Shown here: positions 16,770 to 27,258 of the stretch, piece after piece
How the letters are laid out: each line of letters begins with the position of its first letter
Numbering within the stretch: the stretch's first letter is position 1
Source: Diogma glabrata
Taxonomy: Eukaryota > Arthropoda > Insecta > Diptera > Cylindrotomidae
DNA length: 64,000 nt
Assembly (NCBI GenBank): GCA_963693315.1
Contig: OY856187.1
Span: 380,593,306-380,657,305, forward strand
Direction: 5' to 3'
Notes under the pieces: model-generated
Databases searched by the model: none
What the model saw: the letters and a program-made list of their open reading frames with translations, nothing else
What the model was told of the DNA's origin: nothing
Position numbers and translations under genes: made by a program

Positions 16770-17068
16770 TAGGTACTACATTTTTGGTTTATAATCTAGT
16801 CCAAAATTTATTACATTTTTTTAAAATACCACGAAACCATGCAGCAAATTTTGAGAGGCATATTGAACGGTGTCATAAAAAAGAATTTAAAATTTTAAAA
16901 TGTCTTAAAATATCAGCAAAAGCTTCATGTAAACGAAATCTGCCATCAAATTTAAGCTCAAGTAGTGGTAATGTCGCTTACTCCAACGTTATTAGATATG
17001 AAATTTAAACCTCAAAATATTACGCTCACTATGTCTGAAAAACTTCTTCCTGAAGCCTGTATCAAGCT
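16770..17068 (+). pseudogene. hAT-A transposase fragment (BED-finger end)
   Basis: The frame contains NHAANFERHIERCHKKEF, with the N.xRHI.R.HKKEF spacing of the second half of a BED zinc finger. Beyond a frame change come TMSEKLLPEACIKL up to the hAT-B insertion at 17,068. The same reading resumes on the far side at 24,905 as VTNNGCSFNFLECSRF, which matches the hAT block LVT.NGxPFxxLE. The catalytic core and dimerisation domain are missing. The insertion therefore lies inside the former coding sequence. Confidence 0.75.
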
Positions 17069-17688
17069 CAGTGGCGTAGCGACATACGGGTTTGTTCGGG
17101 TTCAAACCCCCCCCATTGGAATTTTAAAATTTCTGTAATCTAGAAGAATTGCTCTAATATTCTAATATTAAGATTTTTTCCCTGGTATCTTACGAATGAA
17201 TTGAACAGTTGCTTTCTTTTCGTTCCTCAGAACCCCCCCTTCCATCTTCCTGTCAGACCTGACGCCGAGGGGGGTTTTGGGGGTTGTGAAACCCTCCCAA
17301 GAATTTTCCCATTCGGCAAATTCGGCATTTTTACGAAAAGAATTTTCCAATTCGGCAATTTTACGATTTTGTTAAAGTTAAGTTAAGTTTATTAAAGTTA
17401 TTTAAGCAAACATTTAAATTTTCTCAGCGATTCCCACTTTTTGTTCAGTATCACTTATTTATTTTCTTTGTCATTCGGCAAATTACGATTTTAAAATCTT
17501 TACGGCAACTCGACTTAAAATAGCCGAAGCAGAAAAATCTGGATGAATGACTAATACATTTTTAAATAAAATCAATAATTTATATAAATAAATTATTGTA
17601 ATTATAATCAACGGAACAAACTTTTTTTTGGTATATATTTATTATAACATGTTTTGAATGTAAACATTCATCGTCAGATTACCAAAAT

Positions 17689-17861
17689 CAGTGGCGTAGC
17701 GACATACGGGTTTATTCGGGTTTAAATCCCCCCATTGAAATTTTAAAATTTCTGTCTTCTAGAAGAATTGCTCTAATATTCTAATATTTAGATTTTTTCC
17801 CTGGCATCTTACGAATGAATTGAACAGTTGCTTTCTTTTCGTTCCACAGAACCCCACCCTC
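17689..17861 (+). mobile_element. second hAT-B left end
   Basis: Repeats the first ~165 bp of hAT-B (CAGTGGCGTAGCGACATACG onward) with a few differences. The preceding octamer ACCAAAAT has no partner downstream of any matching right end. It is either a truncated nested copy or a duplicated end. It runs directly into LINE family 3. Confidence 0.8.
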
Positions 17862-18690
17862 CACTAAGTTGTCATAGTGATAGCACACATACTCACTAGC
17901 ACACATACTCAAAAAGTTGACTGCTAACTGCATGCCACGATGCGTACTATAAGTAGTACTATCAGAACCACCCCTTAACCTTGGCCCTGTGTTAAGCAAT
18001 ATCGCTCCACCTGCACTCAGACGCTCGCATGCTCTCATGCGTGAACATAAAAAGGTAACCAACAACATCATGTCACCCTTGCACGAAGATAACGGTGACC
18101 ACACTCGTTGTCGATTGAAGTCAAGAAAGCCTCCACATAAAACTGCCAGCAACCTGCTGGCAACTAATTTTAATATCTTGGATGTCTGGGACACCTCCTA
18201 GCATCATCAATACAACTGGCCTTTCTATTACTAACCCGACTTCTACCCAGCCTGGTTTCGATCTGCCACGTCATACCTGGACTACACTAAACCGAAAAAG
18301 AACGAATCATGGACGTTGTGCTGATTCTTTCTACATGTGGGGCATTTCAGAGTCCCCTGAGTGTGACTGCGGCGCTCCACAATAAACCATAAAACACATT
18401 GCAACTGTGTGTCCAATTCGACGGTACAATGGTGACATCTTAGACTTCCATTTGGCAACTCCCGATGTAGTAGCATGGATAGACTCGCTCGATGTAAACA
18501 TCTAATATTCAAATGTACTGCCCAATGTTCAAATATTTTACTTTTTACTTTTTTACTAAAAGACGTGCAATCAAATTGAATGTAAGTTCATTTAATGTGT
18601 ATCCATGCTTTGTTTTAGATAGATTTCATAGAAGAGTCTACCTATTTTAAGTTTAATTTTTAATGTGTCACAAAAAAACCATACGCTAAA
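17862..18690 (+). pseudogene. LINE C-terminal fragment, family 3
   Basis: A first frame carries LRRSHALMREHKKVTNNIMS and HTRCRLKSRKPP. A shift at about 18,190 leads into PGFDLPRHTWTTLNRKRTNH followed by GRCADSFYMWG and ECDCGAPQ, then, after a stop, IKHIATVCP and DVVAWIDSLDVNI. The block LPRxxWxxLNRxRTxHGRC...CDCGxxQTxxHI is the cysteine-containing C-terminal tail typical of a group of insect non-LTR retrotransposons. No RT core is present, so this is a strongly 5'-truncated insertion with one frameshift and one stop. Confidence 0.78.
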
Positions 18691-18960
18691 TAAAAAAAAA
18701 TAGTGATACAATAATTAGGAAAAAATAACAAATATTATGTCAAAGGTAACTTGTTCCACATATTTTTATTTCAAAATTTATGCAAATTTGTAATTTCAAT
18801 TTAGAATAAACATTTTTTTTTAAATATTTTACTTGCGGCGAATAAAAAATAGTATATGATGCACGGACATAAGCTATTTTGGACATAATGTGGATGCAAC
18901 TCCACATACGACCAAAATCTTTAGCTTTACGTCCTAGCATCATAATGTACTATTCTGGCG
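18691..18960 (+). repeat. S repeat, copy 1
   Basis: Shares CAAATATTATGTCAAAGG, TTGCGGCGAATAAAAAATAG and TTTAGCTTTACGTCCTAGCA with copies at 24,150-24,660 (same orientation) and 50,640-51,130 (inverted). The 3' part forms an imperfect hairpin around ACGTAAGCT / AGCTTTACGT. Non-coding. Confidence 0.75.
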
Positions 18961-19475
18961 TCTTTTATTTATGCTCACTGGTTTACTATTTTGTCTACTA
19001 TTCTTTCTCTATGAGTACATCTGTAGCCCTATTCCTGTACATCGTGAAATAGGATTTGAGAAATAAATTACAGTAATTTTTTCATAACTAGTATTCCGTG
19101 CCGGAAATAACAAATAACAATTTCGTAGATCGGACAATAGATAAGATCGGACAAAACAAAGTGTCCTGGAAGTTGTTCTAAATACAAAACAAAATTAATT
19201 GTGCTAGAATAGTTAAAATGATATCTAACGCCTTGATATTTTAAGGAATTTGATTAATCAGGAAAATCATTTTTCATCCCTTCCTAGACACAGGTTTGAG
19301 GCGAATCAATAGTTAAAGTGTCATTCAGTTTCAAATAAGTTTAAATTTCAAAATCACTAGCACAAAAATTACTATATAAAAATAACCAAAATTATCATTT
19401 TTTAAAGTTAATTAAAAATTATTCGAAATTTGTTTTATAAAAGTTAATTAAAATTATTCGATATTTTTCTTTTAT
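18961..19475. other. unannotated part of hAT-B
   Basis: AT-rich, no coding frame and no terminus recognised. Probably original hAT-B interior or the 5' side of the next LINE. Confidence 0.35.
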
Positions 19476-20995
19476 ATTGCACCAACTCTCACCAAAATAT
19501 TTTATAAATCCTATAAATCTGGTATTTTTCCATCCTGCTGGAAGTTGGCCAATGTCCAGCCTGTCCCAAAAAAGGAACGAAATATGATATTTCAAATTAC
19601 AGACCAATAGCCTTCCTGTCTAAAATATACGAGCAATATATTAATTCACACATATCCAAATTTTTGGAGGACAACCATTTGATATCATGACTGCCAATAC
19701 GGTTTTAGAAACAAAAGATCAACAACCGATCTATTGAACTATGTAGCACATTTTTGGAATAGCATACTTGAGAGAGGTGGTGAAACGTACGTAATCGCAT
19801 TAGACATCTCAACAGCATTTGATCGAATCTGGCATGCCAACTTGATCAACAAGCTCGTTGCGTATGGGTTTCATCCCGCAGTTGTGAAGTTGATTCAAAA
19901 TTTTCTGTCTATCCGATACATCTCGGTATCTATAGATGGCTTTATTTCTGAGTCCAAATTAATTAACGCTGATGTACCCCAAGGCTCAGTTTTATCTTCC
20001 ACTTTATTTTTAATTTATATCAACGAACTGTTGCAAATCACCAATAACCCAATAAATAGTTTTGCAGATGATAGTACACTGCACAAGTTATTCGTCCCCC
20101 TATCTTTAAAGGGTAAAATGCATGAAGAAATAAATCCCGAACGGAGAGACGCTGCCATAAATGTAAACGAGGACCTGAAAAAAGTCGCCGATTGGGATGA
20201 CAAAATGGTCAATTTTAATTCCACCAAAACACAGCTATTGATTGTTTACAGATCAAAGACCGAGTTTTCCAACGATATTTCAATTAATATGTGTAACGAC
20301 CAAATAGACGAATGTGAAAACATTCGTTTATTGGGAGTCACAATTTCCAATGACCTACTCTGGAATGATCATATCATGGCCATGGCAAAGAGCGCATCAA
20401 GAAAAGTCGGCCTCCACAATAGATGAAAAAATATTTTTCTCCGTATCAATTACTCCACGTTTATAAGTCCTATATTCGTCCCTGCATGGAGTATTGTTGT
20501 CAAGTTTGGGGCGCTGCATCTGTTACCGTTTTGGGCCTTTGGGACTCTGTTGAAAAGCGTGCTATACGAATTGTTGGTGATCGAAATTTAACATTAAATC
20601 TTGATTCCCTACAACATCGTCGCACTGTTGCTGATCTCTTTGTTTTTTATAAATATCGTCACCAGCAGTGCTCGGATGAAATTTGATCTATAATGCCTCA
20701 GACATCTTCTTTTCCTTGTTCAACTCGTCAATCGGTTTGTGCAAATAGTCAAACTGTCGGGATTACTCACTACCCCAGTAACAAAATGCAAAGGGATTTC
20801 TTTGTGCGTATACATCGTACAAATGGAATGCTTTGCCTGAATCAATAGTCTCGAGTGCCTTCAATCCACAAACATTTAAAAAAAGCGTTCACCAACACCT
20901 CAAGATGCATGTTGTTGTGGGACCTATAAGGTCTTAAAAGGTATCTATGTGTTGTTGTGACACGTTTTGTAATTCCTACTACACAACACTTTTTA
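19476..20995 (+). pseudogene. LINE reverse transcriptase, family 2, frameshifted
   Basis: The RT begins near ANVQPVPKKGTKYDISNYRP (19,550-19,610). After frame changes it continues as a 230-codon frame (19,734-20,426) with VIALDISTAFDRIWHANLIN (catalytic Asp of motif A), ADVPQGSVLSSTLFLIYINE and SFADDS (catalytic FADD). A further shift at 20,423 leads into YKSYIRPCMEYCCQVWG and LDSLQHRRTVADLFVFYKY. Endonuclease and ORF1 are missing. The 3' end near 20,905-20,960 (TGTTGTTGTGGGACCT) is shared with two solo 3' ends at 47.1 and 48.15 kb, fixing the family's terminus. Several frameshifts show it is dead. Confidence 0.85.
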
Positions 20996-21771
20996 CTAAA
21001 AAAAAATATTGTAAAAATATTTTTGTTTTGAAATAAAAATTATTCGATATTTGTTTTATTAAAGTTAATTGAAAATAATGTAAGATAGTTAAAAAAAATC
21101 ATTAATCTATTTTTTAAAAAATCATTTATTAAAAAAATTAAAACTAAGGAAACATTAAAATGAAGTATATATTATTGTAATGAATTATTAATAAAACTAA
21201 TTTATTGGTTTATTGGGTTAAACCCTTGGTTCTCAAACCTTTTGAAGTCGCGGAACACTAAACTCTGGTATATTGTTACGCGGAACATCTACAATACAGC
21301 ATAAACTTTAAAACAGGGGGCGCGGGTTGCTAACCTTTTTGAAACCAAAAGAGCAATAAAAACCATAATAATCTTCGCAAAAACACTCCATTATTATAGA
21401 GCAAAAAGGAAACGAAATCGTGTCGCAGCGTGTGATTGGAAACCCCTGTTTCCAAGTGCTACTTTTAGAAAATGATATGTATATAAATAAAATGCGTACC
21501 GATATTGATTGATTGCAATAGTATATTGTATATCAAGAGCAGAAAGTACTACATTGCTGCTCGTGCATGAAAATGGCCAGAGCAATGTTACTTTCTGCTC
21601 AAAGTAAACATACTATTTTTTTAACGACTGCCGACAAATACGATTAAAGTTGCCAAGGAGGCTTTTATTTGTTGTTTAAAAAACGTATAGGACCTCAAGT
21701 CAAAATTTTAAATTAATAAATTTAAAATTTATACAGAGTTTATATCTATTTTTAAATAAAAATAATTTAAA

Positions 21772-23450
21772 ATGAGCAATACTGATGAAAGTTATATAAT
21801 TAGCATCTCATATAAAAGAAGCAGCCAACATAATTTAGCAGTTTATTAAGATCTTTGTACTTCTCTTTGTTTCATTCTCGACTGGAATATGGAATTGCAA
21901 TATGGGGTGGAAATTATTATAGCAATTTGGCACCATTAAGTGTTGCTCAAAAGTATGCCCTCAGAGTAATTCATTTCAAAAAACGATTTGAATCTTCTTT
22001 ACCACTGTTTCGTTCAGCTTTAATTCTTCCTCTGCGTTATATTTTTATTTTTAAAGTTCTAAGAAGCTTTTACTCCAGAAGTGGCCATACGGTTGTAAGG
22101 GGGGAACCAGAGCATTACTTGCGTAACTCAAATAGTTGCAACGTTCCATTTACTAGAAAAGAATACTGTCGACGATTTTATTACTTTATTGCTCCTTATT
22201 TGTTTAACTCGTTACCTACCTCAGTCAAAATATCAAACTCAGTCAAAATATTTCTTAAAAATGTAAAATCATGGCTTTTCAGTCTAGATAACGTCGAATA
22301 TCTATATAACAGAACTTAATAAAATTGTATATTTTTTTGCTGCTCAATTTTTCGGAACTCGTAGATTAACTTGAAATTATTCAAAAAAATTTGTATTGCA
22401 AATAAACGAAATTATAATCAAATTTCTTTTGTCTATTTTCTTTTATAACTTTTAAATAAAATCTTTAACTCTAGTCAGTCAGTTAAATCTTTAACTCTAA
22501 TCAGTCAACAAAATTCCTTCACCTCACAAATGTTGGATTTTGCTTACCGTAAAACTTTTGTCGGTGTTTTAATCACAAGTGCTATTTGGCACTTCTAAAA
22601 ACACCTAATGTTTTATTTCCCAATTTTCATTCATTGTTTTGCTTTATGTGAAGTAATTTTAGGTACATAATTTGTTTGTTGTTTTTTTTGTTGTTTAGAA
22701 TCTTTAATTTTAATTTGGTTGCTAATTTTAAGTTGAGAATTTCATTTAAGTGTTAATTTATATTATTTATCTTATAATGTATAATTGTTTGGTATTAAAT
22801 TTATATAAATTAATGATTTCGTAGATTAAAGATAAATTGAAATTCTCGTAGGTTGTAATATAAATTGTGATATTTATTGCATTGTGCAACATGATTAACA
22901 TTAATTTGTCATTTATATTGTTAGTATTTATATTTCTTTTTTTTATATAAGCAAACTTAATCTATAAAAAGGACAGAAATTATTTTAATGAAGTAATTCT
23001 CATTGATTTGTAAGTACAAAAAGAAAGCAATTGTTAGATTTCATGTATTGTAAGATCAGTTTTAGGAATGGAAATAGGAATGAAATAAAATAAAAATAAA
23101 TAAAATAAATAAATAAATAAATAAATATTTAGATCTGTTGCCTGAAAAATCTAAAGTTCGGTATGAAAAAGCTTATCAATTATTTATCAATTGGTGTAAG
23201 AACAAAAAAACAGGAAATTTTTATTCTGAAGATGTGTTTTTGGCATATTTTGGTGAACTATCGCAGACAAAAAGTCTTCAATAATGTGGTCAAATTATTC
23301 AATGTTAAAATCAACATTCATCGTTAAAGAAAATTTGGATAAAGTAAATATAAAATGTTAATGCTTTTTTCAAAAAAGAAGTCCTCGTGTTATAGAGCCA
23401 AAAAATCAAAAGTGTTTTGGAAAGAAGAAATTAATAAATTTTAATATTAT
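21772..23450 (+). pseudogene. tyrosine-recombinase-like gene, N-terminal domain, split by a LINE
   Basis: A start at 21,772 gives MSNTDESYIISISYKRSS, cut by the LINE at 21,855. Downstream at 23,131 the reading continues as DLLPEKSKVRYEKAYQLFIN, then FYSEDVFLAYFGELSQ. After a frame change follow WSNYSMLKSTF and, in another frame, words like KKKS and EPKNQK. This pattern (LPEKSKxRYEKAYxxFxxW...VLLAYFxELSxxxxxSTLWSxYSMLK) is a common insect protein resembling the N-terminal core-binding domain of Crypton/KIAA1958-type tyrosine recombinases. The catalytic R..HxxR..Y domain is not seen. Its presence inside hAT termini means a further nested element or gene capture. Confidence 0.65.
21855..23130 (+). 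pseudogene. LINE 3' end, family 4
   Basis: A 154-codon frame (21,855-22,319) corresponds to the region after the RT fingers and palm: YFSLFHSRLEYGIAIWGG, VAQKYALRVIHFKKRFES, LPLRYIFIFKVLRSFY and SLPTSVKISNSVKIF. It is followed by a ~750-bp 3' untranslated part that ends in AAAT repeats at 23,085-23,127. AGATCT is present on both sides (21,849-21,854 and 23,131-23,136), a short target duplication. The RT core and everything upstream are absent. The AAAT tail suggests a clade whose 3' ends are microsatellite-like rather than poly(A). Confidence 0.8.
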
Positions 23451-23654
23451 GTCTTTGTCCATTATGTCTTCTGTTTTACTTGTGTTTTTACTTTCCGCTT
23501 AAGAGCAGAAAAAAATTAAAAAATGCTCGCTAAACAGCAAAAGCCAACTTTCTCTTTTAACCTGATAGATAAAAATTTTCTATGACAGTCGTTAAAAAAT
23601 ATATTTATTGAAAGCATAATTAAAATTACAATACTTTTAAAACAATCTCAAACT

Positions 23655-24032
23655 TAATGCAATCCATGAGCTTGACGATCTTTATAGATCTCAGCAATAT
23701 TGAGACGAATAATACGATAACGCCACACGCATTTCTTCTAATTTTTCTAGTACCTCGCGTTTGTTTTTATATTGACCACAGTAGAAAATCCTGCTTCGCA
23801 AAGTTATGACGTGGAAAATAACAATAATATGTTCAAGGATTTTTTGCTTATACACGGGTATTCATTTTTAACAGAGATCTAAAAATTTTTAGGAGTGGTT
23901 TTCATGGAACTGTAATTTTAATCCAAAATCTGAAGAAAGCGACGTCAATTCTTCTTCTTCATTTAAAGTAAGACTAGAAAATTCGGAAGAAATAAAGGGG
24001 TTTCTTATCCAATCACATTGTTCATATTGTGT
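23655..24032 (-). pseudogene. hAT transposase C-terminal (hATC) domain
   Basis: The minus strand reads DWIRNPFISSEFSSLTLNEE followed by LSSDFGLKLQFHENHS, then a stop. In other frames come NKREVLEKLEEMRVALS and RLNIAEIYKDRQAHGLH. This reproduces the C-terminal dimerisation region of hAT transposases of the ZBED5/SCAND3-like branch (W..NPF...E.EEL..L..D..LK..F, then ALS / RVxLS...P.I..L...RQAQ.SH). At least three frame changes are needed. It identifies hAT-C as derived from an autonomous element; the DDE core is not recognisable. Confidence 0.8.
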
Positions 24033-24149
24033 GAAACAAAAACTTCATACATTTTTTATTTATTTATGTGTAAAAGGAGAATTTTAATAACTGCAATAAT
24101 ATTTTATGTTTCCAAGCAGTAATTTTAACCCGAAATATATTATTTATTT

Positions 24150-24660
24150 TAATTTTTATTATTAAAGTGGTACTTTATTACTGTGATTTGCGGTCGTAAA
24201 GTGTCACTTTTTAACCATATATTTTGTTGTCATAGTTACGTCCAAAAAAGTAAAAAACATTTGTATTTGTTTAAATTCTATAAAAAATAGAAATTTTTAT
24301 CAAAGCAACCTTTAAATTCAAAATCTCGTAATCCAATTAAAATTATTGTTATTATTTTGTTTTCATAGTTATACAATTATTTTGAAAATAATAACAAATA
24401 TTTTGTCAAAGGCTACTCTTGTTCAACATATTTTCATTTCAAAATTTATGCAAAATTGTAACTTGATTTAGAATAAACAAATTTTTTTTTAAATATTTTG
24501 CTAGCGGCGAATAAAAAATAGTATATGACGCACGGATGACGGACGTAAGCTATTTTGGACTTAATGTGGGTGCAAATCTCGGCTAGCACCTTGATTTGCA
24601 AACTCCACATACGTGCAAAGTCTTTAGCTTTACGTCCTAGCATCATAATGTTCTATTTAT
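24150..24660 (+). repeat. S repeat, copy 2
   Basis: Longest plus-strand copy. Inverted match to 50,640-51,130 across TTACTGTGATTTGCGG, GACGTAAGCTATTTTGG and TTTAGCTTTACGTCCTAGCA. The 3' ~110 bp forms an imperfect hairpin around TGCAAATC / GATTTGCA. Confidence 0.8.
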
Positions 24661-26599
24661 TCATACAAAACCGAGCAACGTTCAAATTTTACGTACGTGT
24701 AAATTTTACATTAAATTGATTTCTATTTTCAAACAATTTTTAATTGAATTGATTATGCATTTTATTTTTTCGCGGAACACTTGAGAGTGCATCGCGGAAC
24801 ACTAGTGTTCCGCGGAACACGCTTTGAGAACCACGGGGTTAAACTATTAAGTCTTATAAAATAATACTTGACCCCCCCAATGGAAAATTCTGGCTACGCC
24901 ACTGATCAAGCTGGTTACAAATAATGGTTGCTCGTTTAATTTTTTAGAATGTTCTAGATTCAATAGTTACTGAAGTTGTTTCTTTTGAATTTTTGCATAA
25001 GAATACTGAAAATCCTTGATTTTGACATCGGAACTGAACCGGAACCGAACCGAAAACCGGAACGAAAAAATAAACTAAGGAACCAAATCGAAAACCGGAA
25101 CGAAATAATTGTCGGAACGAAACCGTAAACCGAAACGGAAAAAATTTCGGTTCGAAACTCTGCATTTAAGTCATAAAAACAGCTACATTTTTTTTTCCAA
25201 AAAATTGGCTAAAAAATAAATGAAATCATTTTTTGACACACTTGACAACATTTTTTTGACAAACTTATAATGACATAATTCTCAATAATAATAATAAAAT
25301 TTCATTTCGAGCAAACAATTTTATTTTTTCCAAAAAATTGGGTAAAAAATAAATAAAAATCTCTCTTTTGACACACTTGACAACATTTTTTTTGACAAAC
25401 TTATAATGCCATAATTCTCAATAATAATAATAAAAATATAGTTTTCGGTAAAAAACTTTTATGAGGACATGGTTTTTAGTTTTGGGCAGCGATGTATATC
25501 AAACATAACTCTTTGTTAAAGTACAAGCATTTTCTTAACTCAGTTTAAAAATTTACTACACAACTAACACAAAACATCAATACGTTGCCAGAAAATTATA
25601 ATCAAAATTCCAAAAATATTGTAAAAATTAAATAAAGTCAAACTTTTTCAAAATGTCAAAAATATTCCAAAAATTAGAATAAAATCAAATATTTAAATTT
25701 TTTCTAAATTCCAACATTTCAAAAATTCTTAAAAATTCAAACTTTTTCCAAAATACTAAAAATATTGCAAAAATTATTACAAAATCGAAAATTGAAAATT
25801 TTTTCAAAATTCCAAAAATATTTCAAAAACTATAACAAATTCAAAAACTTCCATGTCTAATTTCATTTTAGATTACATTTACGTCATAAAAACAGCTATA
25901 TTTTTTTTCCAAAAAATTGGCTAAAAAATAAATGAAATCATTTTTTGACACACTTGACATTATTTTTTGACAAACTTATAATGCAATAATTCTCTATAAT
26001 AATAATAAAATATCATGTCATACAAACTATTAATTTTATTATTTTCTAAAAAAAATGGATAAAAAATAAATAAAAACCTTTCTTTTGACACACTTGACAA
26101 CATTTTTTTGACAAACTTATAATGCAATAATCTAGTTTTTGATCTTACATACCAATCCCGACCATCAAGATTTCTCCAAATTTAATGTTCCTACTCGTAA
26201 TCACTTAAAATGAACGTTTTTTAAGCCAAAAATATGAAAATTTGCTATTTTTGACACACATAATGATTTTTTTGACACACTTCCGGTACAGTTATCGAAC
26301 ACAGCGTCCTTTCAGACCTGTCCCTTGTGAATACCTATTTTCAGAAAAAAAAATTTTTGAAATCCGTCCAGCGGTTTTCCCTGCAGCGTAGGTAATGACG
26401 GCCGGCCGGCCGGACGGCTGGCCGGCAGACAGACATACATTTTTTTTTTTTTGATTTTTAAGAATCAGGAGGTCCTAAAACGTGGAGAAATGTCAAAAAA
26501 AGTGGGGGTAAGAATTTCACTTTGAGCTCATGAATGTAATACTTGGGTCTTTCAGACCGAAGTAATTACTTCGGCGTATTCAGCGGAATTTTTTGACTG

Positions 26600-26865
26600 T
26601 CGATTACTTTTTGGTTGACTTATTTGTTTTTTTACTCTCCCAGCCTGGTACAGAGAAACACCATCAAAGTTGTCTACAATATCTGAACATGACCACGATT
26701 TGGGTAAAATGGAGAGAGGATTTGATGCTTTTCGGTTTTACTTGTTAGAGGACTATTATGTATTTCATGAAGCTGCGAGATAACTTCTTGAAAATCTTCT
26801 GCATAAATCTTCTGCAGAATCTTCTTCAGCTCTCTTTCATAATTTTTTTTGGTTGAAATTTAACG
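26600..26865 (-). pseudogene. transposase-like gene of the outer element, N-terminal part
   Basis: The minus-strand frame of about 55 codons contains YERELKKILQKIYAEDFQEV, HEIHNSPLTSKTEK and ILSPFYP. It passes a stop and continues in another frame with DNFDGVSLYQAGRVKKQI. The layout (basic and acidic helix, a SPLTxxEKxxIL block, then a short helix-turn-helix-like stretch) agrees with the N-terminal region of the same arthropod family whose C-terminal part lies at 14,820-15,860. The R/hAT stack interrupts the gene between these parts. Confidence 0.6.
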
Positions 26866-27014
26866 AGGTATTTTTGATATATGATGGTATACTAATTTTT
26901 TACTGTAAAAATTGATCAAATTTATCAGATGTTGGATTACTCAAAATTCAATATCTTTGAAACTATAAAAGAATGCCTCCTCTAGTTTCGATATGTCATT
27001 GAGATAAAATATGA

Positions 27015-27258
27015 TATTTTATGAATAAAATAAAAAAATAATTGACAATAATTGACCGAGGTACATCATTTTAAAGACACCCCTACCCTATATTTTCCAT
27101 GCGCATTTGCTCACTATGCGAGCGACAAAAAAATTTTTTTTTTGCATTTTTGTTTTTCTCGATCCCATACTTTGAACATATTTTGTGTTCATCAAAATTA
27201 AAGTTCTAAAAGTTCATTTTTCCATTTTTTTGTAAATTTTCAAAATAATTGCTCTATA
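27015..27258 (-). repeat. right inverted terminus of the outer transposon
   Basis: Reverse complement matches 14,398-14,640. The tip on this side reads TGCTCTATA at 27,250-27,258. Confidence 0.85.

Larger units (their letters stand above)
21224..24836 (-). mobile_element. hAT-C element
   Basis: Ends CCTTGGTTCTCAAACC and GCTTTGAGAACCACGG (14 of 16 bases complementary). GGTTAAAC is duplicated at 21,216-21,223 and 24,837-24,844. Near the right end, CGCGGAACAC words occur in both orientations. The minus strand carries the C-terminal hAT transposase domain at 23,655-24,032. The GGTTCTCAAACC-type terminus is common in the hAT branch whose transposases resemble ZBED5/SCAND3. The element also holds a tyrosine-recombinase-like gene scrap and a LINE. 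Confidence 0.93.
17069..24904 (+). mobile_element. hAT-B element, 7.8 kb with nested insertions
   Basis: Ends CAGTGGCGTAGC and GCTACGCCACTG are a perfect 12-bp inverted repeat. ATCAAGCT is duplicated at 17,061-17,068 and 24,905-24,912. Both ends also carry a C-run/G-run followed by ATTGG. Its interior is mostly other elements (two LINEs, an S repeat, hAT-C), and I found no hAT transposase of its own, so it was probably non-autonomous. Confidence 0.93.
16525..25162 (+). mobile_element. hAT-A element, interrupted by hAT-B
   Basis: Termini are CAGAGTTTCGAACCGG on the left and CGGTTCGAAACTCTG on the right. The host is duplicated as CATTTAAG at 16,517-16,524 and 25,163-25,170, a perfect 8-bp hAT-type target duplication. 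Subterminal regions are full of CCGGAACC / GGTTCCGG words. Excluding hAT-B the element is only ~800 bp and holds short coding scraps of a BED-finger hAT transposase, so it is an internally deleted derivative. Confidence 0.92.
15866..26575 (+). mobile_element. R repeat pair inserted into the outer transposon gene
   Basis: Starts GGGCTGAAATCTCA and ends TTTCAGACCGAAGTAATT. The first R copy (15,866-16,524, resuming at 25,163) is interrupted by hAT-A; a second copy follows head-to-tail from about 25,436. Both contain TTTTGGGCAGCGATGTATAT and the AAAATTC word array. The second carries the C+G-rich block of GGCC words at 26,398-26,430, a striking spike in otherwise AT-rich DNA. No coding potential. 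Confidence 0.75.
14398..27258 (-). mobile_element. outermost DNA transposon of the nested stack
   Basis: The two ends are inverted repeats of about 245 bp (14,398-14,640 and 27,015-27,258). Shared words include TATAGAGCA at the tip, GATGAACACAAAATATGTTC, GTGAGCAAATGCGCATGG and GGGGTGTCTTTAAAATGATG. Between them lies one minus-strand gene split into an N-terminal part (26,600-26,865) and a C-terminal part (14,820-15,860). Removing the inserted material (15,866-26,575) would leave an element of only about 2.2 kb, a normal size for a DNA transposon. The target duplication and superfamily were not determined. Confidence 0.75.

Noticed and set aside
18740..18943. Frames starting MMLGRKAKDF in S repeats (also 24,446-24,646)
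   Set aside because: The shared frame follows from nucleotide identity of the repeat; the copies break the frame differently and no motif is present.
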